64,000 nt of DNA, taken from Leuconostoc lactis (GTDB taxonomy: Bacteria > Bacillota > Bacilli > Lactobacillales > Lactobacillaceae). Both the position numbers and the translations under genes were made by a program. The stretch is from contig NZ_CP042420.1 in assembly GCF_007954625.1 (NCBI RefSeq), positions 535,001 to 599,000 on the forward strand, read 5' to 3'. Of this stretch, positions 37,169 to 46,489 are shown one piece after another (position 1 is the stretch's first letter; the number at the start of each line of letters is the position of its first letter). Under the pieces are notes generated by a model that saw only the letters and a program-made list of their open reading frames with translations, was not told the DNA's origin and did not search any database.

Positions 37169-38158
37169 ATGAAAATACTCATGTACAATACAGTTGCCGA
37201 AGAACACCCTTTTGTGACCGCTTGGATGGCCAAAACAGGGCACGAGGTGGTCACATTATCCGAACCGTTAACGGTTGACAATGCGGGACAAGCCGCGGGC
37301 TTTGATGCGGTCAGCACGCAACAGACAACGGCAATGCCAGCGCCAGTGTATCAGATACTCGCTGAGAACGGGATTAAACAAATTGCCTTGCGCCAAGTTG
37401 GCTATGATGTTTTTGATGTACCCGCGGCCTTTGGTCAAAAAATTCGACTTTCTAATGTTGCGGCCTATTCACCACGGGCAATTGCCGAATATACCTTAAC
37501 CCAGTTATTTAATATTTTACGGCATAACAAGCAGTTTGAGCGCGCCATGGCAACCGGCGATTACACATGGGCAGCTGGTGGCCAAGCACGAGAAATTTAT
37601 CAGTTAACAGTTGCTATTATTGGCGTTGGTCGCATTGGCTCAGCTTTTGCGCAAATGTTGCATGCTTTGGGAGCCAAAGTGTTAGGCGTTGACCCAGTTT
37701 ATCGTGCGCAGAACGAAGCTTTTGTCGAATACACAACATTAGATGATGCTTTGGCACGCGCCAATGTGATTAGTTTTCATACCCCTTTAAATGAGGAAAC
37801 GCGCAACTTAGCGGATCAAGCTTTTTTTGACAAAATCCAACCAGGTACCATCCTATTAAACATGGCACGTGGGGAAATTGTCGATATGGCAGCTTTAGAA
37901 ACTAGTTTGAATACCGGTCAATTATACGGTGCAGCGGTTGATGTGACGCCCAATGAAAATGCGTTTATGAACCAAAAGCAGGCAGTGACGGATTTACCAG
38001 AAAATATTCAGCGACTAACGCAATTGGATAATTTTTATTTATCGCCACACATTGCTTTTTATACGAATACAGCCATTAAAAATATGGTTGAAATGGCGTT
38101 AAACGATGCAGTGGCCCTTGCTAATGGTGGGTATACGGATAATGAAATTCTACGGTAG
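37169..38158 (+). CDS. D-lactate dehydrogenase / D-2-hydroxyacid dehydrogenase
   Basis: A 329-residue NAD-dependent D-2-hydroxyacid dehydrogenase: LRQVGYDVFD, ALEYT-like SPRAIAEYTLTQ, the nucleotide loop VAIIGVGRIGSAFAQ, catalytic Arg in NMARGEIVD, Glu in PNENAF and His in SPHIAFYT. Length and motifs fit fermentative D-LDH, which reduces pyruvate to D-lactate, the main lactate isomer in leuconostocs. RBS AAAGGTGAG. Single gene between two terminators. Confidence 0.9.
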   Translation: MKILMYNTVAEEHPFVTAWMAKTGHEVVTLSEPLTVDNAGQAAGFDAVSTQQTTAMPAPVYQILAENGIKQIALRQVGYDVFDVPAAFGQKIRLSNVAAYSPRAIAEYTLTQLFNILRHNKQFERAMATGDYTWAAGGQAREIYQLTVAIIGVGRIGSAFAQMLHALGAKVLGVDPVYRAQNEAFVEYTTLDDALARANVISFHTPLNEETRNLADQAFFDKIQPGTILLNMARGEIVDMAALETSLNTGQLYGAAVDVTPNENAFMNQKQAVTDLPENIQRLTQLDNFYLSPHIAFYTNTAIKNMVEMALNDAVALANGGYTDNEILR

Positions 38159-38224
38159 ATTGGATAATTTATCGGACGGGTGTTACAAAGAAAAATATTA
38201 GAAAAAAATCAGGCAAATTTTCTG

Positions 38225-38257
38225 AAAAAACAACCAAATGACGGTTGTTTTTTTTTA
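38225..38257 (+). terminator. terminator of the D-lactate dehydrogenase gene
   Basis: AAAAAACAACC (38225-38235) with GGTTGTTTTTT (38243-38253) and further T residues. Confidence 0.88.
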
Positions 38258-38331
38258 GGGTCTGATTGATAATAAAGGTTATGTAATAACTATGTTGGCA
38301 ATCGTATGGCAATTGTTGAGGGAGAAGCAAT

Positions 38332-39201
38332 ATGAAGATTGGCTTTGTTGGAACGGGCGTCATGGGCACTGGCATGATTAATAATTTATTAGCCGCCAAG
38401 CACGACGTGATCGTGTATAACCGAACACGTGAGAAGGCGGACGATGTGATTGCCAATGGCGCACGTTGGGCAGATTCGCCAGCTGCAGTTGCTCAGGCTG
38501 CTGACATAACATTTACCATGGTTGGCTATCCAAAAGACGTGGAAGCGGTGTGGACTGGTCAAGACGGGCTATTTTCTGGCGCCAAGTCTGGTGATATTTT
38601 GGTTGATATGACGACCTCTACACCTAAATTAGCTGAAAAGCTTGCCGCAATGGGGCAAGCTCTTGGGATTGGTGTGCTTGATGCACCGGTTTCAGGTGGT
38701 GATATTGGCGCTAAAAATGGCACCCTATCCATCATGGTTGGTGGTGAATTGGCCACGTATGACCAAGTGTTGCCCATTTTTCAAGTCATGGGGCAAAATA
38801 TTGTACTTGCTGGTGATGCCGGTAAGGGTCAGCACATGAAAATGAGCAACAATATTGGGGTTGCTGCAACAGTTATTGGGATGGCAGAGTCGATGGCCTA
38901 TGCTAAGGCGGCGGGCCTAAATCTTGACGCTGCTTACAATATCTGGCGGAATGGTGCAGCAGGTTCATGGTCAGTCACAAATTATATGCCACGAATTATG
39001 GCAGATGATTTTTCGGCTGGTTTTTATGTAAAACATCTATTGAAAGATTTGCGCATTGCATTAGATGCAGCTGCTGAGATGGACATTGATCTACCAGGCA
39101 CAGCACTGGCAGAACAATTGTTTGCTAAACTCAATACAGCTCATGGCGATGAGGGTGTGCAAGCCATTGTCAAGTTATGGGCGTCATTTGCGTCAGCATA
39201 A
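38332..39201 (+). CDS. beta-hydroxyacid dehydrogenase (3-hydroxyisobutyrate dehydrogenase family)
   Basis: A 289-residue NAD(P)-dependent enzyme. GFVGTGVMGTGMINNLL is the dinucleotide loop, DAPVSGGDIGAKNGTLSIMVGG is the substrate loop and GKGQHMKMSNN carries the catalytic Lys. The family includes tartronate semialdehyde, 3-hydroxyisobutyrate and succinic semialdehyde reductases; nothing nearby tells which. A parS-like site lies 5 bases after its stop. Confidence 0.88.
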   Translation: MKIGFVGTGVMGTGMINNLLAAKHDVIVYNRTREKADDVIANGARWADSPAAVAQAADITFTMVGYPKDVEAVWTGQDGLFSGAKSGDILVDMTTSTPKLAEKLAAMGQALGIGVLDAPVSGGDIGAKNGTLSIMVGGELATYDQVLPIFQVMGQNIVLAGDAGKGQHMKMSNNIGVAATVIGMAESMAYAKAAGLNLDAAYNIWRNGAAGSWSVTNYMPRIMADDFSAGFYVKHLLKDLRIALDAAAEMDIDLPGTALAEQLFAKLNTAHGDEGVQAIVKLWASFASA

Positions 39202-39206
39202 TAGCA

Positions 39207-39222
39207 TGTTTCACGTGAAACG
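39207..39222. promoter_or_regulatory. parS site, one mismatch
   Basis: TGTTTCACGTGAAACG, differing from the consensus only in the last base. It sits in the 72-base gap between two rightward genes. Confidence 0.82.
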
Positions 39223-39273
39223 TCGTTTGGGGAGCAACTTAGAATTCAATTTTGATTGTGAGGGAGAGAATGT

Positions 39274-40263
39274 ATGGCAATTAAAAGGAATATGATTTTA
39301 GGGATCGTGGCCACATTTATTGTGTCAGTTATTGCAAAATATTTAGCTGTCTGGTTACCTTTTCTAGGGGGCGAGGCGATTGCGATGCTGATTGGTATTG
39401 TCCTCGGTAATACCATCTTGCGTCACGAAAAATTTGCCCCTGGTATGAAGTGGGCGGAAAAGTATCCAATTGAAATCGGCATTGCGTTGATGGGGCTAAC
39501 GGTTACGTTGAGAACTATTGAAAATCTTGGTTTAAACGGGATTGCGTTCATCTTAATTCAAATGGCCTTAACAATTGTTGTTGTCCTTTGGATGGGTGGT
39601 CGCTTGTTCAAAGTGTCTGATAAGTCAGCGATGTTAATGGGCGCTGGAAACGCCGTCTGTGGTTCAAGTGCGATTGCTTCTGTCGCCCCAGCTATTGGGG
39701 CCAATGATGACCAACGCCGGACTGCCGTGGCCACGGTTAGTTTGACTGGTGTTGTGTTATTGCTTTTGTTACCAGTTATTGGACCGGATTTGGTTGGTAA
39801 TAACAATCTCTTGTTGGGTGCCTTAGTCGGTGGTACTTTGCAGTCAGTTGGTCAAGTAGTCGGAACAGCCACTTTGATTAACCAATCAGTTGTCACATAC
39901 GCCACATTGTTCAAGATGCTACGTGTCATTCTGTTAACTGTTGTGGTAGTGATCTTTGCCAAAATGGCACAACGCAGTGATAAGAGCATCGAAGCAGCGG
40001 CTAAAGGCGTTTCTGTCCCTTGGTTTGTCATCGCGTTCTTGGCATTCTTGCTCTTGGCTAGTTTTGTGAAGTTACCGGACGTTGTGACGCACTCAGCCCA
40101 TGAAACGGCTAGTTTCTTCGGTGTTGTTAACTTGGCCGGTATTGGTCTGAACCTTAAGTTTGAAACCATTAAAAATTCTGGTGGTAAGTTCTTGTCTTAT
40201 GGCTTACTCACCGGTGTCATGCAGGTTATCTTAGCTGTGGCCTTGATTAAGGTACTATTTTAA
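39274..40263 (+). CDS. YeiH/UPF0324 family membrane protein, putative exporter
   Basis: A 329-residue polytopic membrane protein with about ten helices. EIGIALMGLTVTL, GAGNAVCGSSAIASVAPAI and GVVNLAGIGLNLKFE mark the UPF0324 (YeiH) family, often called putative sulfate exporter on thin evidence. RBS GAGGGAGAG. No sulfur gene is beside it, so substrate is unknown. Confidence 0.88.
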   Translation: MAIKRNMILGIVATFIVSVIAKYLAVWLPFLGGEAIAMLIGIVLGNTILRHEKFAPGMKWAEKYPIEIGIALMGLTVTLRTIENLGLNGIAFILIQMALTIVVVLWMGGRLFKVSDKSAMLMGAGNAVCGSSAIASVAPAIGANDDQRRTAVATVSLTGVVLLLLLPVIGPDLVGNNNLLLGALVGGTLQSVGQVVGTATLINQSVVTYATLFKMLRVILLTVVVVIFAKMAQRSDKSIEAAAKGVSVPWFVIAFLAFLLLASFVKLPDVVTHSAHETASFFGVVNLAGIGLNLKFETIKNSGGKFLSYGLLTGVMQVILAVALIKVLF

Positions 40264-40294
40264 TTAAGTTGTCGTGTTTAGAGCGTACACATCA

Positions 40295-40330
40295 AAAATA
40301 CGCGACCGATTGTGGTCGCGTATTTTTTTT
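40295..40330 (+). terminator. terminator of the YeiH-like gene
   Basis: AAAATACGCGACC (40295-40307), loop GATTGT, complement (40314-40326) and T run. Beyond it, 40330-40549 holds the upstream region of the kinase gene; I see no gene there with good support. Confidence 0.9.
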
Positions 40331-40549
40331 GATCAACTATTTATGATTATTGACAGTCATTAGGCAACAATAAGGATTGATTTGCGTTAGTACCCGTTTT
40401 GTTTTATTATTATAGTTGTTATAAAATGATGAAGATGACATCAACGTGAGAAAAATGATATTTTGCCAGAAGTTGGCGAAGACAGAGTTTAAGCGTGATA
40501 AGTCACCACTGATCATGACGCGTATCAAGGTGACGCACGGAGGAGTGCC

Positions 40550-41860
40550 ATGCTAACAATTTTGTCATATATTAATTTGCTGATGCAGCCGTTGACATCG
40601 ACCATTGCGGCAGTTGTTTGGTTTGGTCTATTATTGGGGCAACCTCAGATAGCACGTCGGACGATATGGCAACTTTTAGGCTGGTTATTCATCGTGACAG
40701 CGATAAGTCGTTGGTTGGTGCCAACAGCTTATCAGATAAGTGTGACGTCAACGCTACTCATTGTGAGTTTAGTTTATGTTGGTCGACGAACACAGCGGGC
40801 GACACCGCTTGGTGTGTTGTTACTTGACGCCATTGTGAGCTCGTTACTGGCTGCTTGGGTGTACAATGTCGCATTGGCCATATTATCATTCTTGGCGGTT
40901 CCCTTAGCCATTCAGTTACTGGGCTATTTAATTGCTGGGGTTGTGACGATTGTGGTCGCGATTTTACCGTATTTGTATCGTTTTAAATGGTTAACCACTA
41001 GCTTTTTTCAACGTCATCCCCGGCAACTCGGCGTTTTTTTAATGATTGGGCTTGGCATGCGTGGTTTAAACGATTATTTAGCTTATTTGTGGCATGATAC
41101 AGCCTACCAAGGATCAGTGATGTGGGAAATATTATCGCTGGTTGGGGTGCTGATGCTTATCTTGCTGCCCACATTGCGACATCAATATGACCTATTAACG
41201 TGCAAATTACAGCAACGTGATCGCATGTTAGTTGCCACACAGCAGTATACGAATCAGCTGGAAAAGCAATATTTGGCGTATCGCACATTTCGACATGATT
41301 ATAAAAATATCTTAGCGAGTTTGGCTTATGGTATCCAAAATGGCAATATGGCAGACGTGCAATACGCTTATGAATCCGTGATTGAAACGAGCCAGCAGGC
41401 CTTACCGGAGACGCCAATACTAGCGCTGCATTTAATTGCTGACGTTAATTTACGCAGTATGCTATTAGTTAAATATCAACAGGCATTACGGCAAAGTGTA
41501 CAGTTTGCAGTTGATATTCAGCAAGTTTTTCAACCGGTCGCCCTTAAAATGGATGTTGATTTTTATCGTGTTTTTGGTATTTTACTCGACAATGCGATTG
41601 AAGCAGCCATTGAAACACCAGAAAAGTTGGTGACGATTGTTTTTGTTGGTTCAGAACAAGTGGCGATCATCAATAGCTGTTTACACCGATTAGACACGGC
41701 CACGTCTAAACAGGTTGGCTATTCATCAAAGCATGGCCATGCGGGAGTTGGTTTGTATTTTGTACATCAATTTTTGATGCAACGGCAAGATATTGAACTG
41801 GTGACGGTGACCGAAAGCCGTCGTGTCAGGCAAGAGTTAACGTTTGGGGGCGCAATTTGA
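40550..41860 (+). CDS. AgrC-like sensor histidine kinase (HPK10, GHKL type)
   Basis: A 436-residue kinase. About six membrane helices fill residues 1-210. The phospho-acceptor His is in FRHDYKNILAS, the N box is GILLDNAIEAA and the G box is GHAGVGLYFVHQ. Such kinases usually sense secreted peptides (AgrD, CSF, bacteriocin inducers). The ATG has GGAGGAG upstream. Followed with overlap by its LytTR regulator. No peptide precursor, AgrB-like protease or exporter is adjacent. Confidence 0.88.
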   Translation: MLTILSYINLLMQPLTSTIAAVVWFGLLLGQPQIARRTIWQLLGWLFIVTAISRWLVPTAYQISVTSTLLIVSLVYVGRRTQRATPLGVLLLDAIVSSLLAAWVYNVALAILSFLAVPLAIQLLGYLIAGVVTIVVAILPYLYRFKWLTTSFFQRHPRQLGVFLMIGLGMRGLNDYLAYLWHDTAYQGSVMWEILSLVGVLMLILLPTLRHQYDLLTCKLQQRDRMLVATQQYTNQLEKQYLAYRTFRHDYKNILASLAYGIQNGNMADVQYAYESVIETSQQALPETPILALHLIADVNLRSMLLVKYQQALRQSVQFAVDIQQVFQPVALKMDVDFYRVFGILLDNAIEAAIETPEKLVTIVFVGSEQVAIINSCLHRLDTATSKQVGYSSKHGHAGVGLYFVHQFLMQRQDIELVTVTESRRVRQELTFGGAI

Positions 41861-42582
41861 CCCATTATTATGTCTTAGAAGACCAACCACCACAACAAAA
41901 GCGGTTACAGCAAATTATTGGGACGTGTCAGTTATTTGATCAACCAGCACCGTTATTAGCCGCGTTACAAGCAGACCGACAGCCAAAAGTCATTTTGATT
42001 GATTTAGCGCTGCATCATGTCGTACATGCTGGACTCAATGTCGCCCAGGCCATTCGTAGCTTTGATAGTTTATCGCCGATTATTATTGTTAGTACGCATA
42101 CTGAATTACTAGCTATGAGTTATCAATATCAAATCGGGGCGCTAGATTTTGTCGATAAGTCATTGTGTGAAGCGAAATTTAAGCAACGCATTCGCTCAGC
42201 TATCCGTGTTGCCAATCACCATTTGGCGCTACAAACGCAACAAACACCCGAAATTGTGACTTTGCCAAGTAGCCATCAGCGGGAAATTATTGATGTGAAT
42301 GACATGATTTATATTGCCAGTAATGTGATGGCCAGTCATCGGGCGACGATTTATTGTGAGCAACGTCAAATTGACTTACGCGCGACCATGAAAACGTTGG
42401 CTGATTTGAGTGACAAGTTAATTCAAATCCATGCGGCTTATGTGATTAATCGTGATAAAATTTGTTATTTAGATCGGCATAATCATACCGTGATATTAGA
42501 TACTTGTGTGGCATTACCTTATTCAAAGCGGCATTTTAAACAGCTACAAACGTTGTTAAAGTCGTCTATTGACAAAATGTAA
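41857..42582 (+). CDS. AgrA/ComE-like response regulator with LytTR domain
   Basis: A 241-residue regulator: receiver domain with Asp49 in VILIDLAL, Thr/Ser in IIIVSTHTEL and Lys in FVDKSL; LytTR DNA-binding domain from about residue 140 (EIIDVNDMIYIASNV ... IQIHAAYVINRDKICYLDRHNHTVIL). It starts with TTG at 41857, overlapping the kinase stop, with GGGGG 6 bases before it. A peptide-signalling two-component system is likely; the regulon is unknown. Confidence 0.87.
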   Translation: MTHYYVLEDQPPQQKRLQQIIGTCQLFDQPAPLLAALQADRQPKVILIDLALHHVVHAGLNVAQAIRSFDSLSPIIIVSTHTELLAMSYQYQIGALDFVDKSLCEAKFKQRIRSAIRVANHHLALQTQQTPEIVTLPSSHQREIIDVNDMIYIASNVMASHRATIYCEQRQIDLRATMKTLADLSDKLIQIHAAYVINRDKICYLDRHNHTVILDTCVALPYSKRHFKQLQTLLKSSIDKM

Positions 42583-42683
42583 GTTAAGTTTTTGAAAACA
42601 AGGTTAAAACCGACTATAATGGAAACTAGTTTACAAAATAATGGATAAGACGTTTTTATTAACGCTTTGGAGAATATAGATAC

Positions 42684-44540
42684 ATGCAAGTTGCAATTAT
42701 TGGTGCTGGACCTCGTGGTCTGGCTGTCGCAGAGCGGCTTATCAATCTCGCTGAGGATGATACTAAGCTCGATATTCAAATTTTTGATCCCTATGCAATT
42801 GGTGGCCGTGTCTGGGATCCATTCATATCACAAAATCAGCAGTTTTTAATGAACACTGTGATTGATCAAATTACTTTATTTAACGATGACTCCATCGAAA
42901 ATGGTGGTAAGCCATTACCAGGGCCAAACCTACGACAATGGCTTGCAGGACAAGCGGCAACGTTTTTAGCAGCTCATCCCGAATTTGACTCATTTTACCA
43001 GCAAGAAGTTGCCCGATTAAAGCAACCAGGTGACTTTGCTTCGCGGGGCATGATGGGCGTTTATGCAGCTTGGTTCTTTGAATGGTTAACGCAACGTGTG
43101 CGTCAAAACCAAACGCTGACATTTACGCAACAAGCCGTCACCCAGGTGACACCGATTGGTCAGAAATTCCAATTGACGTTAGCTGATGGCATGCAAATTT
43201 TATCAGATCAAGTGGTGATGGCGTTAGGGCATTCGGATGATTATTTGTCAGAAGAAGAGGCTGGCTTTAAAACATTTGCTGCGGAAAATCAACTTAAGTA
43301 TGTTGCGCCAATGCACCCAGCGGAAGCGGATTTGTCAGCATTTGATGAAAACGATACCATTATTGTTCGCGGTCTCGGCTTGAGCTTTTTTGATTATTTA
43401 TCCGCCTTAACCGTGGGTAAAGGGGGGCAATTTGTCCGAAATGCTGCCGGTGAACTAGACTATATCCCTTCGGGTCATGAGCCGCATGTTATTGCGGGTT
43501 CGCGTGGTGGTTTCCCACTACACGCACGTGGTGTCAACGAAAAGGATACGAGTGAATTATACGTGCCAAAGTTTTTCACGTTACCCGCTTTAGACGCTTT
43601 GCGGGCAGCGGGTGGCGGCCATTTACAGTATGACGATTTTGAAAAATTAGTGGTAAAAGAGCTCACTTACAAATACATTTTAAATCAACTGGCGATTATG
43701 CCTAATCGTTTGCCTTATGATCAAGCTGAAGCCTTACGACAAGCCTTGTTAACCAGTGATGATTTAACGGCGACAGCAAAAGCATTTGGCCTAGATGACA
43801 TCCCAGTATTTGATATTGACTTAATTCGTAATCCGGCTCGTGATTTAGATGCTGCAGTTGACTATGCAACGTGGTTTAAAACGTATTTACGGGCAGACAT
43901 TGCCGATGCCAAGCTAGGTAATAAGCACGCGCCTTTTGCCGGAACCTTTGATATTATGCGTGATATACGTGATCGGATTCGATATGTGATTGAACATGAG
44001 TATTTTGACGCAGACGAGTATGAAAAATTTTTGCGTCAATTTAAACCGTTCGATGTGTCAGTATCAGTTGGCCCACCGCTTGAACGGATTGAACAATTAC
44101 TGGCTTTGATAGAAGCAGGGATTTTTGAAGTAACAGCACCACAAATTCATGTTGACACTGAGGGGCAACAATTTGTTGCCCGCGACGTACGCCAGCAAGA
44201 ATTCCGTGGGAATGCTTTAATTGAAGCACGCTTAGGGGCAACAGATATTGCTATCTCAAGAAACCCTGTCATTGAAAACTTGCGTCAACAAGGCCTGCTC
44301 GTGCAACCAACTCGAACACGCGCAGACGGGTCAACTTATCAGATAGGCGCTGCGACATTTGATCGCCAAACTTTTGAAGTCATTGACCAAAATGGTAATA
44401 AAGTGCCACATTTGTATATTTATGGCATTACGCTTGAAGGTCTTAAGTGGTTTGGAACGGTGATTCCACGTCCTGGCGTCAACACGGTCATTTTACGTGA
44501 GGCTGCTTGGATTGCCCAACGGATTCTAGCGTATGCGTAA
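42684..44540 (+). CDS. FAD/NAD(P)-binding protein
   Basis: A 618-residue flavoprotein-like protein of the NAD_binding_9 group. VAIIGAGPRGLAVAERL is the FAD loop, then IFDPYAIGGRVWDP; FIDYLSALTVGKGG-like region around 250 and a C-terminal stretch YIYGITLEGLKWFGTVIPRPGVNT. Members occur in lactobacilli without an assigned reaction. The gene stands alone; RBS TTTGGAGA. Confidence 0.8.
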   Translation: MQVAIIGAGPRGLAVAERLINLAEDDTKLDIQIFDPYAIGGRVWDPFISQNQQFLMNTVIDQITLFNDDSIENGGKPLPGPNLRQWLAGQAATFLAAHPEFDSFYQQEVARLKQPGDFASRGMMGVYAAWFFEWLTQRVRQNQTLTFTQQAVTQVTPIGQKFQLTLADGMQILSDQVVMALGHSDDYLSEEEAGFKTFAAENQLKYVAPMHPAEADLSAFDENDTIIVRGLGLSFFDYLSALTVGKGGQFVRNAAGELDYIPSGHEPHVIAGSRGGFPLHARGVNEKDTSELYVPKFFTLPALDALRAAGGGHLQYDDFEKLVVKELTYKYILNQLAIMPNRLPYDQAEALRQALLTSDDLTATAKAFGLDDIPVFDIDLIRNPARDLDAAVDYATWFKTYLRADIADAKLGNKHAPFAGTFDIMRDIRDRIRYVIEHEYFDADEYEKFLRQFKPFDVSVSVGPPLERIEQLLALIEAGIFEVTAPQIHVDTEGQQFVARDVRQQEFRGNALIEARLGATDIAISRNPVIENLRQQGLLVQPTRTRADGSTYQIGAATFDRQTFEVIDQNGNKVPHLYIYGITLEGLKWFGTVIPRPGVNTVILREAAWIAQRILAYA

Positions 44541-44638
44541 GTGCTCAGTCACATTTGTCATGGTATAAATGTGGTAAACTAAAAATAGACATAGACGACT
44601 GCTAGAGAGCGAAAAAATAGAAGCGGAATACACGACTC

Positions 44639-45457
44639 ATGGCAAATATTCAGCTGATTGCAACAGATTTAGACGGGACATTCTTAGCGGATGATAAGAC
44701 GTTTGATCATGCGTTATTTCGGACTGTCCTCACTCAACTTAAAGCCCAGCATATTGCCTTTGCGATTGCTACCGGTGTCCATCAGACACGCATTAATCGC
44801 ATCATGGCCGGTTTTTTAAATGACGGCATTAATTTTGTATCCAACAATGGTGCGCGGGTTGTGACCGGTGATGGGCAGGTGTTATATGAACGAGCGATTC
44901 CGCGCGCAACGTTAGCGCAAATTGCGGCCTTAATTACCAACTTTGAACCAAAACCAGACCAAGGGGTAGTTTATTCAACAGATGATACGGCCTATATCCC
45001 ACGTGAATTTGCGACGACTGTGATGGATAAGCACCTAAAATATTTTCAACATATTGTCATTTTTGACAATGTTGCCGATATTGCGGAGCCAATCTTTAAA
45101 GTCACTATGAATTGGCGTGACTTTGATGAATTACAGTTTTATACCGCGGCTAAGCAAACATTGGGGCATGCTGTCCATGTGACCGAAACCGGTACAGGGG
45201 CAATTGATATTGTGCCTGCTGGTGTGAATAAGGCAGTGGGGTTGCAAGTATTAGCGGATCACTTAGGGATTGAGATGGCCCATGTTGCTGCGTTTGGTGA
45301 CGGTGGTAATGATGTTGAGATGTTAACGCATGTGGGTTATCCCTTCATCATGCCAAAAACGACTTTAGTGGGGGACTTTTTACCGGTTGTGGCTGATAAT
45401 AACCATGACGGTGTCTCGCGCACAATTTTACAATTATTAGCAAAAAACGACGCCTAG
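44639..45457 (+). CDS. Cof-type HAD-superfamily hydrolase
   Basis: A 272-residue HAD phosphatase of the Cof/YidA class: ATDLDGTFLADDK with the nucleophile Asp, IATGVHQTRI, SNNGARVV, KAVGLQVLADHLGI with Lys, and AFGDGGNDVEML for the Mg-binding Asps. It probably acts on sugar phosphates, nucleotide or cofactor phosphates. Its last four bases overlap the convergent esterase gene. Confidence 0.9.
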   Translation: MANIQLIATDLDGTFLADDKTFDHALFRTVLTQLKAQHIAFAIATGVHQTRINRIMAGFLNDGINFVSNNGARVVTGDGQVLYERAIPRATLAQIAALITNFEPKPDQGVVYSTDDTAYIPREFATTVMDKHLKYFQHIVIFDNVADIAEPIFKVTMNWRDFDELQFYTAAKQTLGHAVHVTETGTGAIDIVPAGVNKAVGLQVLADHLGIEMAHVAAFGDGGNDVEMLTHVGYPFIMPKTTLVGDFLPVVADNNHDGVSRTILQLLAKNDA

Positions 45458-45476
45458 TATGGGGCGTCGTTTTTTG
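45442..45476. terminator. bidirectional terminator formed by two overlapping gene ends
   Basis: AAAAAACGACGCC (45442-45454), 8-base loop containing CTAG, GGCGTCGTTTTTT (45463-45475). The left arm encodes the last codons of the HAD gene and the right arm those of the esterase. Confidence 0.88.
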
Positions 45477-46365
45477 GTGTTTCTGTGATAAAGGCGTATT
45501 TTTGTTGATAGATGGCATCGGTATCATAATCGGCTGGGCCATGGACACCGTCTGGCACCCACAATGTTTTGGCTGGGCGCAACGTGGCGGTTTGGTAACG
45601 TTGCGCGAGATCGACACTCTGTAAATAAGGGACGACGGGATCTTTAGTGCCGGCAATTAAGAAAAGTGGTGGCATTTTTGGTGTCAAATAGGTAGCGGGA
45701 TTGGCCTGTTTAACACGATCTGGTACAGTTTCTGGTGCGTGGTGATCTAACATAATGCCTTCAAAGGCATCAGCTGTACCGGTCTCTGGGAACTGAGGCG
45801 TAATACCGAGCTGTTGGAACTGTTGCGTCATTTGGTCGACTTGATAAGGGCCATATAGACCAATGACGCGCTTGATTTCCGGTAAGGTCGCAATATCTGC
45901 TGGTGATAGGGGACCTAGTGGCACACCGGCTGAAAAACTGGCAGCAGCAAGCACGGCTAATTGGGCGCCGCTGGATTCACCAATGAGCGTGAGGTGCGTC
46001 ATATTCAATTGATAATCCGTTGCATGTTGGGCCAAGAAATGAATGGCAGCACTAATGTCGGCAATTTGTGCGGGGAACTGATTATGGGTGGCGGTGTTGA
46101 GGCGATAATCCATGCTAACCACCGCAAAACCAGCTGCTAAAAAGCGTAAACTGGGGTTGAGTTTAAAAGAGGATTTTTGTCCGCGGAGTAAGCCACCACC
46201 GTATAAATCAAGAATGACTGGGAAAGATTGCTGACCAGCAGGTAAGTAGATGTCTAAATATTGTCGCGAATCGGGGCCATAAGCCACGTCGCGAATAACG
46301 GTATGCGCTGACTCGGGCACTGTTGCGGGGATGAAATGGTAAGGTTTATCTTTGAATTGCATCAT
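45454..46365 (-). CDS. alpha/beta hydrolase, BD-FAE/carboxylesterase-like
   Basis: A 303-residue esterase-like protein: VILDLYGGGLLRGQ is the oxyanion-hole region, LTLIGESSGAQLAVLAA carries the nucleophile Ser, GTKDPVVPY the Asp and PDGVHGPADY the His. The family acts on short acyl esters; substrate unknown. RBS AGAGGTG; two adjacent ATGs. No signal peptide. Confidence 0.85.
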   Translation of the reverse strand: MMQFKDKPYHFIPATVPESAHTVIRDVAYGPDSRQYLDIYLPAGQQSFPVILDLYGGGLLRGQKSSFKLNPSLRFLAAGFAVVSMDYRLNTATHNQFPAQIADISAAIHFLAQHATDYQLNMTHLTLIGESSGAQLAVLAAASFSAGVPLGPLSPADIATLPEIKRVIGLYGPYQVDQMTQQFQQLGITPQFPETGTADAFEGIMLDHHAPETVPDRVKQANPATYLTPKMPPLFLIAGTKDPVVPYLQSVDLAQRYQTATLRPAKTLWVPDGVHGPADYDTDAIYQQKYAFITETPKNDAPY

Positions 46366-46447
46366 ACACCTCTAGCGTTTAGTTGTTACGCTCATTATAC
46401 AGAATGCGTCTATTGCACGACAAGATAAACGCATTGTTGAGGATAAT

Positions 46448-46475
46448 AAAAAAAGACCCAATTGGGTCTTTTTTA
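46448..46475. terminator. terminator after the DoxX-like gene
   Basis: Palindrome AAAAGACCCAATTGGGTCTTTT with A and T runs, between two leftward genes, placed downstream of the DoxX gene. Confidence 0.85.
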
Positions 46476-46489
46476 AATTGGTTAAAGCG

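Noticed and set aside
40456..40557. 33-codon ORF upstream of the AgrC-like kinase as a possible pheromone precursor
   Set aside because: The Gly-Gly comes only from the kinase's GGAGGAG ribosome site, the upstream ribosome site is weak and the sequence has no leader or cyclic-peptide pattern. Kept only as a remark in the finding on the kinase.
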